From: Aquabacterium sp. CECT 9606
GTDB taxonomy: Bacteria; Pseudomonadota; Gammaproteobacteria; Burkholderiales; Burkholderiaceae_C
Length of the DNA: 64,000 nucleotides
Assembly: GCF_918741295.1 (NCBI RefSeq)
Contig: NZ_CAKKNB010000002.1
Span: 558,001 to 622,000, forward strand
Reading direction: 5' to 3'
Shown: one piece after another, positions 56,326 to 64,000 of the stretch
How positions within the stretch are numbered: position 1 is the stretch's first letter
How the letters are laid out: every line of letters begins with the position of its first letter
Position numbers and translations under genes: made by a program
Notes under the pieces: generated by a model
Databases searched by the model: none
What the model was told of the DNA's origin: nothing
What the model saw: the letters and a program-made list of their open reading frames with translations, nothing else

Positions 56326-56335
56326 CCCACCCCCT

Positions 56336-56389
56336 GCGCGCTTCGCGCGCCCCCTCAAGGGGGCAACACCAGCGGCCCGGCAAAGCCGG
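56336..56389. repeat. REP-like element of three consecutive hairpins
   Basis: Between the two acyl-CoA dehydrogenase genes: GCGCG-CTT-CGCGC (56336-56348), CCCCC-TCAA-GGGGG (56350-56363) and CCGGC-AAA-GCCGG (56377-56389). This layout is familiar from dispersed intergenic repeats of Comamonadaceae genomes (recalled, not searched). No coding or T-run; might stabilise or attenuate the transcript. Confidence 0.6.
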
Positions 56390-56438
56390 ATCCACGGTGT
56401 TCGCTGGATGAGACTGGCTTACTGATGAGATTCACGCA

Positions 56439-57653
56439 ATGATCAACCTCGAAATCCCCCGCAAGTTCAAGCCCCTGGTGCGCCAGGCCCACGAAACCGC
56501 CGCCGAAGTGCTGCGCCCCATCTCGCGCAAGTACGACCGCGCCGAACACAGCCGCCCGGTCGAGCTCGACATGATGGCCGCCGTGATCGACGGCATGAAC
56601 GAAGGCAACAGCGATGTGGGCGGCACGGGCGCCACGGGCGTGCGCCGTGATGCGGCCGATGGTGCCCAAGGCAACCGCAATGGCACCAACATCTCCACCT
56701 GCCTGTCCATCATGGAACTGTGCTGGGGCGACGTGGGCATGCTGCTGTCGATGCCGCGCCAAGGCCTGGGCAATGCGGCCATCGCGTCCGTCGCCAACGA
56801 CGAGCAGCTCAAACGCTTCAAGGGCCGCTGGGCCGCCATGGCCATCACCGAACCGGGCTGCGGCTCTGATTCGGCTGCCATCAAAACCAGCGCGAAGCTC
56901 GATGGCGACCACTACGTGCTCAATGGCGAGAAGATCTATGTGACCGCTGGGGACCGCGCCGACCTGGTGGTCGTGTGGGCCACGCTGGACAAAAGTCTGG
57001 GCCGCGCTGCCATCAAGTCCTTCGTGGTCGAAAAAGGCACACCCGGCTTCGAGCTGGTGCGCCTGGAGCACAAGCTGGGCATCCGGGCCTCCGACACCGC
57101 GCACTTCATGATCACCAACTGCCGCGTGCCCAAGGAGAACCTGCTGGGCGACCCCGAGGTGAACCCCGAGAAGAGCTTTGCCGGCGTGATGCAGACCTTC
57201 GACAACACGCGCCCGCTGGTGGCCTCGATGGCCGTGGGCCTGACGCGCGCCTGCATTGAAGAGATGGGTCAGATCCTGAAGGACTGCGGCTTGACCGTGG
57301 ACTACAGCCGTCCCCTGCACCGCCAGCCTTCGGCCGTGGCCGACTTCGTGCGCATGCAGGCCGACTACGAGGCTGCACGCTTGCTGACGCTGCAAGCCGC
57401 CTGGATGGCCGACAACGCGCGGCCCAATTCGCTGGAAGCTTCGCTGGCCAAGGCCAAGGCTGGCCGCACCTGCGTGGATGTGGCCCTGAAGTGCGTGGAG
57501 CTGGCCGGCAGCATTGGCTACACCGAGACCTCGTTGCTCGAGAAGTGGTCTCGCGATGCCAAGATCTTGGACATCTTCGAAGGCACGCAGCAGATCCAGC
57601 TGTTGATCATCGCGCGGCGCTTGCTGGGCAAGAGTTCGGCAGAACTGAAGTAA
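56439..57653 (+). CDS. Acyl-CoA dehydrogenase 2
   Basis: Canonical acyl-CoA dehydrogenase (404 aa). ITEPGCGSDSAAIKTSAKLD is the substrate/FAD loop, YVLNGEKIYVTAG follows, and the C-terminal signature DAKILDIFEGTQQIQ carries the probable catalytic Glu in FEGT. GLTRACIEEMGQIL and KCVELAGSIGYTETSLLEKW fit the family. It probably acts with dehydrogenase 1 as a pair or heteromer under the divergent AraC regulator. Substrate unknown. Confidence 0.92.
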   Translation: MINLEIPRKFKPLVRQAHETAAEVLRPISRKYDRAEHSRPVELDMMAAVIDGMNEGNSDVGGTGATGVRRDAADGAQGNRNGTNISTCLSIMELCWGDVGMLLSMPRQGLGNAAIASVANDEQLKRFKGRWAAMAITEPGCGSDSAAIKTSAKLDGDHYVLNGEKIYVTAGDRADLVVVWATLDKSLGRAAIKSFVVEKGTPGFELVRLEHKLGIRASDTAHFMITNCRVPKENLLGDPEVNPEKSFAGVMQTFDNTRPLVASMAVGLTRACIEEMGQILKDCGLTVDYSRPLHRQPSAVADFVRMQADYEAARLLTLQAAWMADNARPNSLEASLAKAKAGRTCVDVALKCVELAGSIGYTETSLLEKWSRDAKILDIFEGTQQIQLLIIARRLLGKSSAELK

Positions 57654-57709
57654 ACCGGTGGCGCCTAGAATGGCGCCCCGCTTCGCTTTATTCTGCAGTG
57701 CCCGCCCCG

Positions 57710-58528
57710 ATGAACATCACCGTCAAAGAAGAACTGCGCGTCTACATCGACCCACTGACCCCGGACGAACACGACGCGCTGGAGCGCAGCATCCTGGCCG
57801 AAGGTTGCCGTGACGCGCTGGTATTGTGGGGCGATGTGCTCGTCGATGGCCACAACCGCCACGGCATCTGCCAAAAGCACGGTATCCCCTTCAATACCGT
57901 GCAGAACGCCAGCTTCAAGTCGATGGATGATGTGCACCTTTGGATGATCGACCAGCACCTGGGGCGGCGCAGCGTTTCAGACTTTCAGCGCGGCGTGCTG
58001 GCCTTGCGCAAGAAAGACATCATGAGCGCCCGGGTGCAGGCCAGCAAGGCCGCCTCACCGGAGCCTGCTGCGCCTGGCGATGCGGCCGCTGCTGATCAGG
58101 CTTCGACGCCCCCTTGGGATGTCGACCCTTTGCCCACCCGCGAGGCCATCGCCAGGGCCGCGCGCATCAGCAGCAGCACAGTCAGCCAGATCGAGAAGAT
58201 CCAGAAGGAGGCCGCGCCCGAACTGGTGGCGGCCGTGAAGGCCGGTGACATCTCCATCAATGCGGCCGCGGCCGTGGCTTCGCTGCCGGTGGACGAGCAA
58301 GTGGCCGCCGTGGCTGGCGGCAAGAAGGAGTTGCGCCAGGCGGCCCGGCAGGTGCGCGAAGCCAAGGCCCAAGCACGTGCGGCGAATGCGCCAGCCGACA
58401 CATCCACGGACGAAGGCGAGGCTTCTGAATCACCTGATGCCATGATCGCCCGCCTGAAGAAAACCGTGGCTGAACTCACCACTGAGAACGCCATGCTCAA
58501 GGTCCGGATCGCCGAGCTGATGGCCTGA
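57710..58528 (+). CDS. ParB-like N-terminal domain protein, chromosomal orphan
   Basis: Protein of 272 aa. Residues ~1-75 resemble the ParB/sulfiredoxin-like fold (EELRVYIDPLTPDEHDAL, WGDVLVDGHNRHGICQKHG) with DGHNR where ParB has an arginine-rich box. A helix-turn-helix follows (REAIARAARISSSTVSQIE), then an Ala-rich helical part and a C-terminal leucine-heptad coiled coil (IARLKKTVAELTTENAML). No parA is adjacent and no parS-like palindrome is seen, so chromosome partition is unlikely. Such genes are often labelled plasmid replication/partition related. Probably a DNA-binding regulator; function unknown. Confidence 0.65.
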   Translation: MNITVKEELRVYIDPLTPDEHDALERSILAEGCRDALVLWGDVLVDGHNRHGICQKHGIPFNTVQNASFKSMDDVHLWMIDQHLGRRSVSDFQRGVLALRKKDIMSARVQASKAASPEPAAPGDAAAADQASTPPWDVDPLPTREAIARAARISSSTVSQIEKIQKEAAPELVAAVKAGDISINAAAAVASLPVDEQVAAVAGGKKELRQAARQVREAKAQARAANAPADTSTDEGEASESPDAMIARLKKTVAELTTENAMLKVRIAELMA

Positions 58529-58544
58529 TGCGCGGAGGCCGGCC

Positions 58545-58844
58545 ATGGCTTTGGACTACCTGATTTTTGACCACAGTGAGGACACCGAGGGCATCGGCAC
58601 CTTCGAGGCCATGGCCTCGGTCACGGCGGACCGCCTGGATGCGGTCCATGCCGAAGTGACATCAGTGTTGGCCTGGGCCTTTGCCACCTTCACCGACGCC
58701 CATGGCCCCTTGGACCAAGGCTTCGAATGGGACCATGACCTGCAAGTGCAGCAGGAGTCCACCACGCTGCACACGGTGACCTTGCTACTCAGCGGCGGCG
58801 CTGCCTTTTGCCAGGCCTTCGCCGAGCGCTTTCCGGCCGATTAG
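58545..58844 (+). CDS. Small hypothetical protein
   Basis: Acidic protein of 99 aa (no membrane segment, no signal peptide), rich in aromatic and acidic residues (YLIFDHSEDTEGIGTFEAMA, FEWDHDLQVQQES). GGAGG lies 6 bp before the ATG, and it starts 16 bp after the ParB-like gene, so expression with it is likely. I do not recognise a family. Confidence 0.65.
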   Translation: MALDYLIFDHSEDTEGIGTFEAMASVTADRLDAVHAEVTSVLAWAFATFTDAHGPLDQGFEWDHDLQVQQESTTLHTVTLLLSGGAAFCQAFAERFPAD

Positions 58845-58877
58845 GCGGATACTCTGGCTTCATCCTTTGGAGTCCCT

Positions 58878-59144
58878 ATGTCGCAACCCCCCTTTTTCCA
58901 CGAAGCGACCGGGGCCGTCAGGTTCTGGGTCATGGTGAACAACGCATTGGTGGGGGCCAGCGTCAGCCGTGAAGCCTTGCATCACCGGTATCGGCCCGAT
59001 GGCCGTGGTGAAGATCCCCTGGAAACCTATAAAAGCCACTCGGCCGACATTGATGAGGTGGTGCGGCGTCGGGTGGCACAGGGGTCGATCGAGCCGGTGA
59101 TGCTGCGCGAGTTCGACCTTCGCCTGGTGGTGCCCAAGGCCTAG
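58878..59144 (+). CDS. Small protein resembling DUF1488
   Basis: Protein of 88 aa. The pattern FFHEATGAVRFWVMVNNALV followed by VSREALHHRY resembles DUF1488 proteins, whose function is unknown. GGAG precedes the ATG. Third gene of the small cluster behind the ParB-like gene, 33 bp from the previous stop; ends 51 bp before the carboxylase. Confidence 0.6.
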   Translation: MSQPPFFHEATGAVRFWVMVNNALVGASVSREALHHRYRPDGRGEDPLETYKSHSADIDEVVRRRVAQGSIEPVMLREFDLRLVVPKA

Positions 59145-59195
59145 CCGCTAGGATGCAGGATTCGCCGATCTTCGGCTTTCTCATCCTCTTGCGCC

Positions 59196-62100
59196 ATGCC
59201 GCCAACCGTCCAGCCGGTCCTCCTCATCGCCAACCGCGGCGAGATCGCCATCCGCATTGCGCGTGCTGCCAGTGAACTGGGCTGGCGCACCATCGGTGTG
59301 GTGGCCGAAGACGATCAATCGGCGCAGCACGCCTTCCACGTGGATGCGCTTCAGGTCTTGCCTGGCAAGGGCGTGCCGGCCTACCTGAGCATTGACCACG
59401 TGGTCTCAGCGGCCCAGGCCGAGGGCTGCACCCATGTGCACCCCGGTTACGGCCTGTTGAGCGAGAACGCCGATTTTGCCCGCGCCTGCACCACTGCGGG
59501 CTTGACATTCGTGGGCCCCACCCCCGAGGTGCTGGACCTGTTGGGCGACAAGGCGCAAGCCCGCGCCTTGGCACAGCGCTGCGGCGTGCCAGTGACCCAG
59601 GGCATCGACCATGGCGTGTCCCTGGCCGAGGCGCAGGCCTTTTTCGCGGAGCTGGGGCAGGGCGGCGCCATGATGATCAAGGCGCTGGCCGGCGGCGGTG
59701 GCCGTGGCATGCGTGTCGTTGAAGCCGAGCAAGACATCCCGGCTGCCTTCGAGCGTTGTCGGTCCGAGGCCCAGGCCGCCTTTGGGCGTGCCGATGTCTA
59801 TGTGGAACAACTGGTGCGCCGCGCGCGCCACATCGAGGTGCAGGCCTTGGGCGACGGCAGCGGCACGGTCAGCCATGCCTGGGAGCGCGATTGCACCGTG
59901 CAGCGCAACCACCAGAAGCTGGTCGAGATCGCCCCCGCGCCGAACCTTAACGTTACTGTGCGACAGCGCCTGCTGGACGACGCCCTCACGCTGGCGCAAG
60001 CGGTGAAGCTGCGCGGTTTGTGCACCTTCGAGTTCCTGCTTGACCTGGACCACCCTGGCCGCTACTTTTTCATGGAAGCCAACCCGCGCTTGCAGGTCGA
60101 GCACACGGTGACCGAGGCCGTGACCGGCCTGGACCTGGTGCAACTGCAATTGCGTTTGTCGCAAGGCGCCACGCTGGCCGAGTTGCACGCGACCCAGATC
60201 GACATCGCGCCACCCCGCGGCACTGCCATCCAGGTGCGCGTGAATGTCGAGCGCATGGGGCCCGATGGCCGTGCCATGCCGGCAGGCGGCACCGTGCGTG
60301 CATACGAACCACCGGGCGGGCCGGGCATCCGTGTGGATGGCCATGGCCACATCGGCCTGCGGCCACACCCTGGTTTCGACACCTTGCTGGCCAAGCTCAT
60401 CGTGCACCACCCGGCGGGCTTTGATTTGGCCTTGCAGCGCAGCCGCCGGGCGCTGGGCGAGTTCAGGCTGGACGGGGTCGACAGCGACATCGCCTTTCTG
60501 CAGGCCCTGCTGGGCCATCCCGACCTGGCGGCCTACCAGGTGAACACCCGTTGGTTGCAACTGCACGTGGCTGCCTTGCTGGCGGCCATGCCGCAGCAAC
60601 ACCGGCCGCGCGAGCTGGTGCATGGGGATCAACATGCTGGCCCTGCAGTCAAGCTGGCGGGCGTTCCCGAGGGCTGCATTTCGGTGAGCGCCTCCGTGCC
60701 TGGCTCGCTGGTGAGCCTGCACGTCCAGCCTGGCGACACCGTGCGGGCCGGCCAACGCGTGGCCGTGATCGAGGCCATGAAGATGGAGTTCGAGATCAAC
60801 GCCACACAAGGCGGCCGGGTGGCGGCGGTGTTGGCCGAAGTGGGCCATGTGGTGGCCGAGGGCCAGGCGCTGTTGGCCCTGGACCCTGCTGGCGACGATG
60901 GCCAGGCCCACGCCACCACCGACCACACGCTCGACCTGGACCACATCCGTCCCGACCTGGCCGAAGTGATCGAGCGCCATGCCGTCACGCTCGATGCCCG
61001 GCGCTCCGATGCCGTCGCCAGGCGCCACGCCAAGGGCCACCGCACCGCCCGAGAAAACGTCGACGACTTTCTGGACGAAGGCAGCTTCCTGGAATACGGC
61101 GGTCTGGCCTTGGCCTCTCAGCGCATCCGCTTGAAAGAGCCTGAGCTGATCGCACGCAGTCCCGCCGATGGCTTGATCGCTGGCCTGGGCACCGTCAATG
61201 CCGCGCAGTTCGGCGAGCAGGCCGCGCGCTGCATGGTGCTGGCCTACGACTACACCGTGTTCGCCGGCACGCAGGGCATCATCAACCACAAGAAGACCGA
61301 CCGCATGCTGCACCTGGCCTTGCAGCGCGAGCTGCCGCTGGTGCTGTGGGCCGAAGGTGGCGGTGGCCGGCCCAACGACGAGTACCCCGGCGTGAGCCTG
61401 CTGGACAACATGACCTTCCTGGGCCTGGCGCGCCTGAGCGGCCTGGTGCCGTTGGTGGCCATCGTCAATGGCCGCTGCTTCGCGGGCAATGCCTCGCTGG
61501 CCGGTTGCTGCGACGTCATCATCGCCACGAAGGACACCAGCATCGGCATGGCCGGCCCCGCCATGATCGAAGGTGGCGGCCTGGGCAAGTTCACGCCGGA
61601 AGAGGTGGGCCCGGTCAGCATGCAGGCACCCAATGGCGTCATCGACGTGGTGGTGGACGACGAGGCGCACGCCGTGCGCGTGGCGCGCCAATACCTGTCT
61701 TACTTCCAAGGCAAGACCACCGAGTGGCAATGTGCCGATCAGCGCCTGCTGCGCCACGTGGTTCCTGAAAAACGCACCCGTGTCTATGACATGCGGGCGG
61801 CCATCCACACTTTGTTTGACACCGATTCAGTGCTGGAGTTGCGCCGCGATTTCGCGCCCGGCATGGTCACCGCGCTGGTGCGCGTGGAAGGCCGGCCCAT
61901 GGGGGTGATCGCCAACGACCCTCGGCATCTGGGCGGGGCCATCGATGCGGACGGCGCCGACAAGGCCGCGCGTTTCATGCAGCTGTGCGATGCCTTCGAC
62001 GTGCCTTTGGTGTCGCTGTGCGACACGCCCGGCTTCATGGTGGGACCCGATGCCGAGCAGACCGCCACGGTGCGCCACTTCTCGCGCATGTTCCTGATGG

Positions 62101-62498
62101 CGGCCAGCATGACGGTGCCTTTCTTCACCGTGGTTCTTCGCAAGGGCTATGGGCTGGGCGCACAGGCCATGACGGCGGGCAGTTTGCTGGCGCCGGACTT
62201 CACCGTCTCGTGGCCCACTGGCGAGTTTGGCCCCATGGGCATTGAAGGTGCGGTGCACCTGGGCTTTGGCAAGCAACTCGCCAGCATTGAAGACCCTGCG
62301 CAACGCCAGCAAGCTTTCGACCAGTTGGTGGCCGCCGCCTACCAGCGTGGCAAAGGCCTGAACATGGCCAGTCACCTGGAGTTGGACGACGTCATCGATC
62401 CGGCCGACACACGCCGCTGGTTGGTGCGTGGGCTGGCCGCCATGCCCGCCACCCCGCACCGTGCCGGACGAAAACGCCCATTTGTGGACGCTTGGTGA
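59196..62498 (+). CDS. Single-chain acyl-CoA carboxylase (BC-BCCP-CT), long-chain type
   Basis: Biotin-dependent carboxylase of 1100 aa with all parts in one chain. Biotin carboxylase about residues 5-450 (LLIANRGEIAIRIARAA, ATP-grasp KALAGGGGRGMRVV, EANPRLQVEHTVTE); biotin carrier with K529 in IEAMKMEFEI; carboxyltransferase from ~residue 600 (beta part with LWAEGGGGRPNDEYPG, alpha part with DTPGFMVGPDAEQTATVRH). The architecture and length match the homohexameric long-chain acyl-CoA carboxylases known from Mycobacterium avium and Rhodopseudomonas palustris. Substrate breadth there is wide, so here acyl-CoA is certain only as a class. It follows the small ParB-like cluster on the same strand. 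Confidence 0.88.
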   Translation: MPPTVQPVLLIANRGEIAIRIARAASELGWRTIGVVAEDDQSAQHAFHVDALQVLPGKGVPAYLSIDHVVSAAQAEGCTHVHPGYGLLSENADFARACTTAGLTFVGPTPEVLDLLGDKAQARALAQRCGVPVTQGIDHGVSLAEAQAFFAELGQGGAMMIKALAGGGGRGMRVVEAEQDIPAAFERCRSEAQAAFGRADVYVEQLVRRARHIEVQALGDGSGTVSHAWERDCTVQRNHQKLVEIAPAPNLNVTVRQRLLDDALTLAQAVKLRGLCTFEFLLDLDHPGRYFFMEANPRLQVEHTVTEAVTGLDLVQLQLRLSQGATLAELHATQIDIAPPRGTAIQVRVNVERMGPDGRAMPAGGTVRAYEPPGGPGIRVDGHGHIGLRPHPGFDTLLAKLIVHHPAGFDLALQRSRRALGEFRLDGVDSDIAFLQALLGHPDLAAYQVNTRWLQLHVAALLAAMPQQHRPRELVHGDQHAGPAVKLAGVPEGCISVSASVPGSLVSLHVQPGDTVRAGQRVAVIEAMKMEFEINATQGGRVAAVLAEVGHVVAEGQALLALDPAGDDGQAHATTDHTLDLDHIRPDLAEVIERHAVTLDARRSDAVARRHAKGHRTARENVDDFLDEGSFLEYGGLALASQRIRLKEPELIARSPADGLIAGLGTVNAAQFGEQAARCMVLAYDYTVFAGTQGIINHKKTDRMLHLALQRELPLVLWAEGGGGRPNDEYPGVSLLDNMTFLGLARLSGLVPLVAIVNGRCFAGNASLAGCCDVIIATKDTSIGMAGPAMIEGGGLGKFTPEEVGPVSMQAPNGVIDVVVDDEAHAVRVARQYLSYFQGKTTEWQCADQRLLRHVVPEKRTRVYDMRAAIHTLFDTDSVLELRRDFAPGMVTALVRVEGRPMGVIANDPRHLGGAIDADGADKAARFMQLCDAFDVPLVSLCDTPGFMVGPDAEQTATVRHFSRMFLMAASMTVPFFTVVLRKGYGLGAQAMTAGSLLAPDFTVSWPTGEFGPMGIEGAVHLGFGKQLASIEDPAQRQQAFDQLVAAAYQRGKGLNMASHLELDDVIDPADTRRWLVRGLAAMPATPHRAGRKRPFVDAW

Positions 62499-62606
62499 GA
62501 TCTTTATCGAAGCAAGCGGTGTCAAAGATTGCGAGAGGTAACGCACGTTGAGTTATGGGCCCGCATCCCGATACATTGTCTTTCCGCATTCGATACAAGA
62601 CATTTG

Positions 62607-64000
62607 ATGGCCGCCCTAGAAGTTGAACCCTGCGATTCCACCGTTCTTCCTTCAGCACCTGATTGGCGCGGCGCCGGTTTGGCGCTGTCAGTGGCCGCCT
62701 CGGCATCGCTGGTGGCCTGCGGGGGCGGTGCGCAACCTTTCGAACCCATGACCGAGGCCCGCGCGGCCCGCTTGCTCAACCAGGGCGGGTTGGGGTCCAC
62801 CCCCGAACAAGTGGCGGTGTTGGTGCGCGATGGCGCCGATGCCTGGGTGACGGCCCAGTTGGCCATGCCCCTGTCGCCTTCCGTGTGGGACTGGGCGCGC
62901 GCGCAAGGCTTTGACAACCGCGCCTATGCGCGAGGCGACTTCGGCCTGGACCAGGCTTTGTGGTGGCGCCTGTGCACGGCCAAGGATGTGCTGCGCCAGC
63001 GGGTGGTCCTCGCGCTCAGCGAGATCTTCGTGGTCTCGCCTTTGAACATGGTGGCCTATTACAAGCAGTTTGCCTGCCTGGCCTGGTGGGAGCTGCTGGA
63101 GCAGCATTGCTTTGGCAACTTCCGCGATCTGCTCACGCACATCACCTTGTCGCCCGCCATGGGCGTGTACCTCAGCATGCGCGGCAGCAGCAAGGACGAC
63201 GGCCGTGGCCGCCACCCTGACGAGAACTATGCGCGCGAGTTGCTGCAGCTGTTCACCATCGGCCTGAACACCTTGCAGCCCGATGGCTCACCCACGGTGC
63301 CACCCAAAGACACCTACGACGGGCACACGGTCTCGCAACTGGCCAAGGTGTTCACCGGCTGGGACGTCGATGGCTTCAACCCCTTCGATCCCGAAGGCCC
63401 TTTCGACTACTTGCGTGTGCCCATGGGCTTCCACGCCGATCGCCACGCCGACACCGACAAGAGTGTGCTGGGCGTCAACATCCCCGGCCAGACGCCCGGG
63501 CCGGAGTCCATGCGCCTGGCGCTGGACGCGGTGTTCAACCACCCCAATGTGGGCTTCTTCATCGCGCGCCAGCTCATCCAGCGCCTGGTGACCAGCAACC
63601 CCAGCAAGGACTACGTCTGGCGGGTGGCCATGGCCTTCAACAGCAATGGGGCGCCCATGCCCGTGCGCGGTGACATGGCCGCCGTGGTGCGCGCCGTGCT
63701 GGCCGACCCTGAAGCCCGGCCCGAGATCATCCTGCCCGCGGCCAGCCAGCCCGCCCCCACCCAGCCGACCCAGACCGATGGCAAGTTGCGCGAGCCCGTG
63801 CTGCGCCTGTTGCAATGGCTGCGCCTGGTGAACGTCACGTCCACCGATGGGCAATGGCGCTTCCCGGACCTGTCGGGCAGCGACCAGCTGGGCCAGGCCC
63901 CGCTGCGTTCGCCTTCGGTCTTCAACTTCTTCCGCCCTGGCTACGTGCCGCCCAACACCGCCATGGCCGCCAAGGGCCTGGTCGCGCCTGAGTTCCAGGT
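62607..64000 (+). CDS. DUF1800 family protein (3' end outside window)
   Basis: First ~464 residues of a DUF1800 protein, open to the end of the window. A predicted lipoprotein-type signal occurs late in the N-terminus (ALSVAASASLVACGGG after a ~20-residue polar lead), unless a later start is used. Body motifs include FEPMTEARAARLLNQG, LRQRVVLALSEIFVVSPLN, HPDENYARELLQLFTIG, VFTGW and FNFFRPGYVPPNT, typical of DUF1800, whose genes are generally followed by a DUF1501 partner. Function unknown; probably exported. Upstream GATACATTG gives a weak promoter candidate. Confidence 0.85.
   Translation, partial: MAALEVEPCDSTVLPSAPDWRGAGLALSVAASASLVACGGGAQPFEPMTEARAARLLNQGGLGSTPEQVAVLVRDGADAWVTAQLAMPLSPSVWDWARAQGFDNRAYARGDFGLDQALWWRLCTAKDVLRQRVVLALSEIFVVSPLNMVAYYKQFACLAWWELLEQHCFGNFRDLLTHITLSPAMGVYLSMRGSSKDDGRGRHPDENYARELLQLFTIGLNTLQPDGSPTVPPKDTYDGHTVSQLAKVFTGWDVDGFNPFDPEGPFDYLRVPMGFHADRHADTDKSVLGVNIPGQTPGPESMRLALDAVFNHPNVGFFIARQLIQRLVTSNPSKDYVWRVAMAFNSNGAPMPVRGDMAAVVRAVLADPEARPEIILPAASQPAPTQPTQTDGKLREPVLRLLQWLRLVNVTSTDGQWRFPDLSGSDQLGQAPLRSPSVFNFFRPGYVPPNTAMAAKGLVAPEFQ

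Noticed and set aside
57710-58528. ParB-like gene as evidence for a chromosome origin, plasmid or integrated element
   Set aside because: No parA, parS-like palindrome, integrase or direct repeats nearby, and codon use and base composition look like the neighbours.
59406-61808. 800-codon open frame opposite the acyl-CoA carboxylase
   Set aside because: Antisense shadow of a clearly conserved gene; no recognisable domain and biased toward His/Gln/Gly.

Overview
The window is a 64-kb piece of chromosome from a GC-rich betaproteobacterium of the order Burkholderiales. The gene families fit the Comamonadaceae / Rubrivivax-Leptothrix-Aquabacterium branch: two PEP-CTERM surface proteins, a complete betaproteobacterial F-type ATP synthase operon, a type II secretion operon with gspC on the opposite strand, Coq7, GTP-type PEP carboxykinase, and a three-hairpin intergenic repeat of a kind I associate with Comamonadaceae. 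Gene density is high and almost everything looks like core chromosome. I found no tRNA or rRNA gene, insertion sequence, prophage or CRISPR array. No gene-free stretch exceeds about 300 bases.

Layout. 1-4.9 kb: rod-shape genes mreC (partial)-mreD-mrdA-rodA running into coq7. 4.9-7.7 kb: OsmC-family protein and Rep helicase on the minus strand, with a candidate plus-strand small RNA between them. 7.9-8.6 kb: PEP-CTERM protein 1. 8.7-13.1 kb: a fused PcaC-PcaD enzyme, rlpA, an EamA transporter and hemE. 13.2-18.9 kb: an unusual block with a condensation-like acyltransferase, a GNAT protein, a GH3-family amide synthetase, a GNAT-like protein and another GNAT. 19.0-26.3 kb: atpIBEFHAGDC. 26.3-30.4 kb: AraC regulator, MpaB/Lcp-type oxygenase and ilvA. 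30.4-42.1 kb: type II secretion genes, gspC on minus and gspGHIJKLMNDEF on plus. 42.2-47.5 kb: Lon-like AAA+ ATPase, 5'-nucleotidase, MOSC protein and a molybdate/tungstate-type ABC cassette. 47.8-50.4 kb: pckG and PEP-CTERM protein 2. 50.4-54.9 kb: pectinacetylesterase-family protein, metR, an RlmN/Cfr-family radical SAM enzyme and an AraC regulator. 55.0-62.5 kb: two acyl-CoA dehydrogenases, a ParB-like orphan with two small proteins, and a single-chain BC-BCCP-CT acyl-CoA carboxylase. 62.6-64.0 kb: start of a DUF1800 protein, cut by the window end.

How the genes work together. Three themes stand out. Envelope biogenesis and export is covered by the elongasome, RlpA, type II secretion, PEP-CTERM proteins and the secreted esterase. 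Energy and carbon metabolism is covered by ATP synthase, Coq7, PckG, IlvA and HemE. Acyl-CoA and aromatic-acid metabolism is covered by the acyl-CoA dehydrogenases, the long-chain-type carboxylase and PcaC-PcaD.

The least explained items are the GH3/GNAT/condensation block, a ModC-like ATPase that keeps Walker A but has lost its other ABC motifs, an RlmN-family paralogue, the ParB-like orphan locus, a CCCC-N-GGGG box in front of several genes, and the candidate small RNA carrying an anti-Shine-Dalgarno tract. All functional statements come from reading the sequence and from family knowledge; no database search was run.
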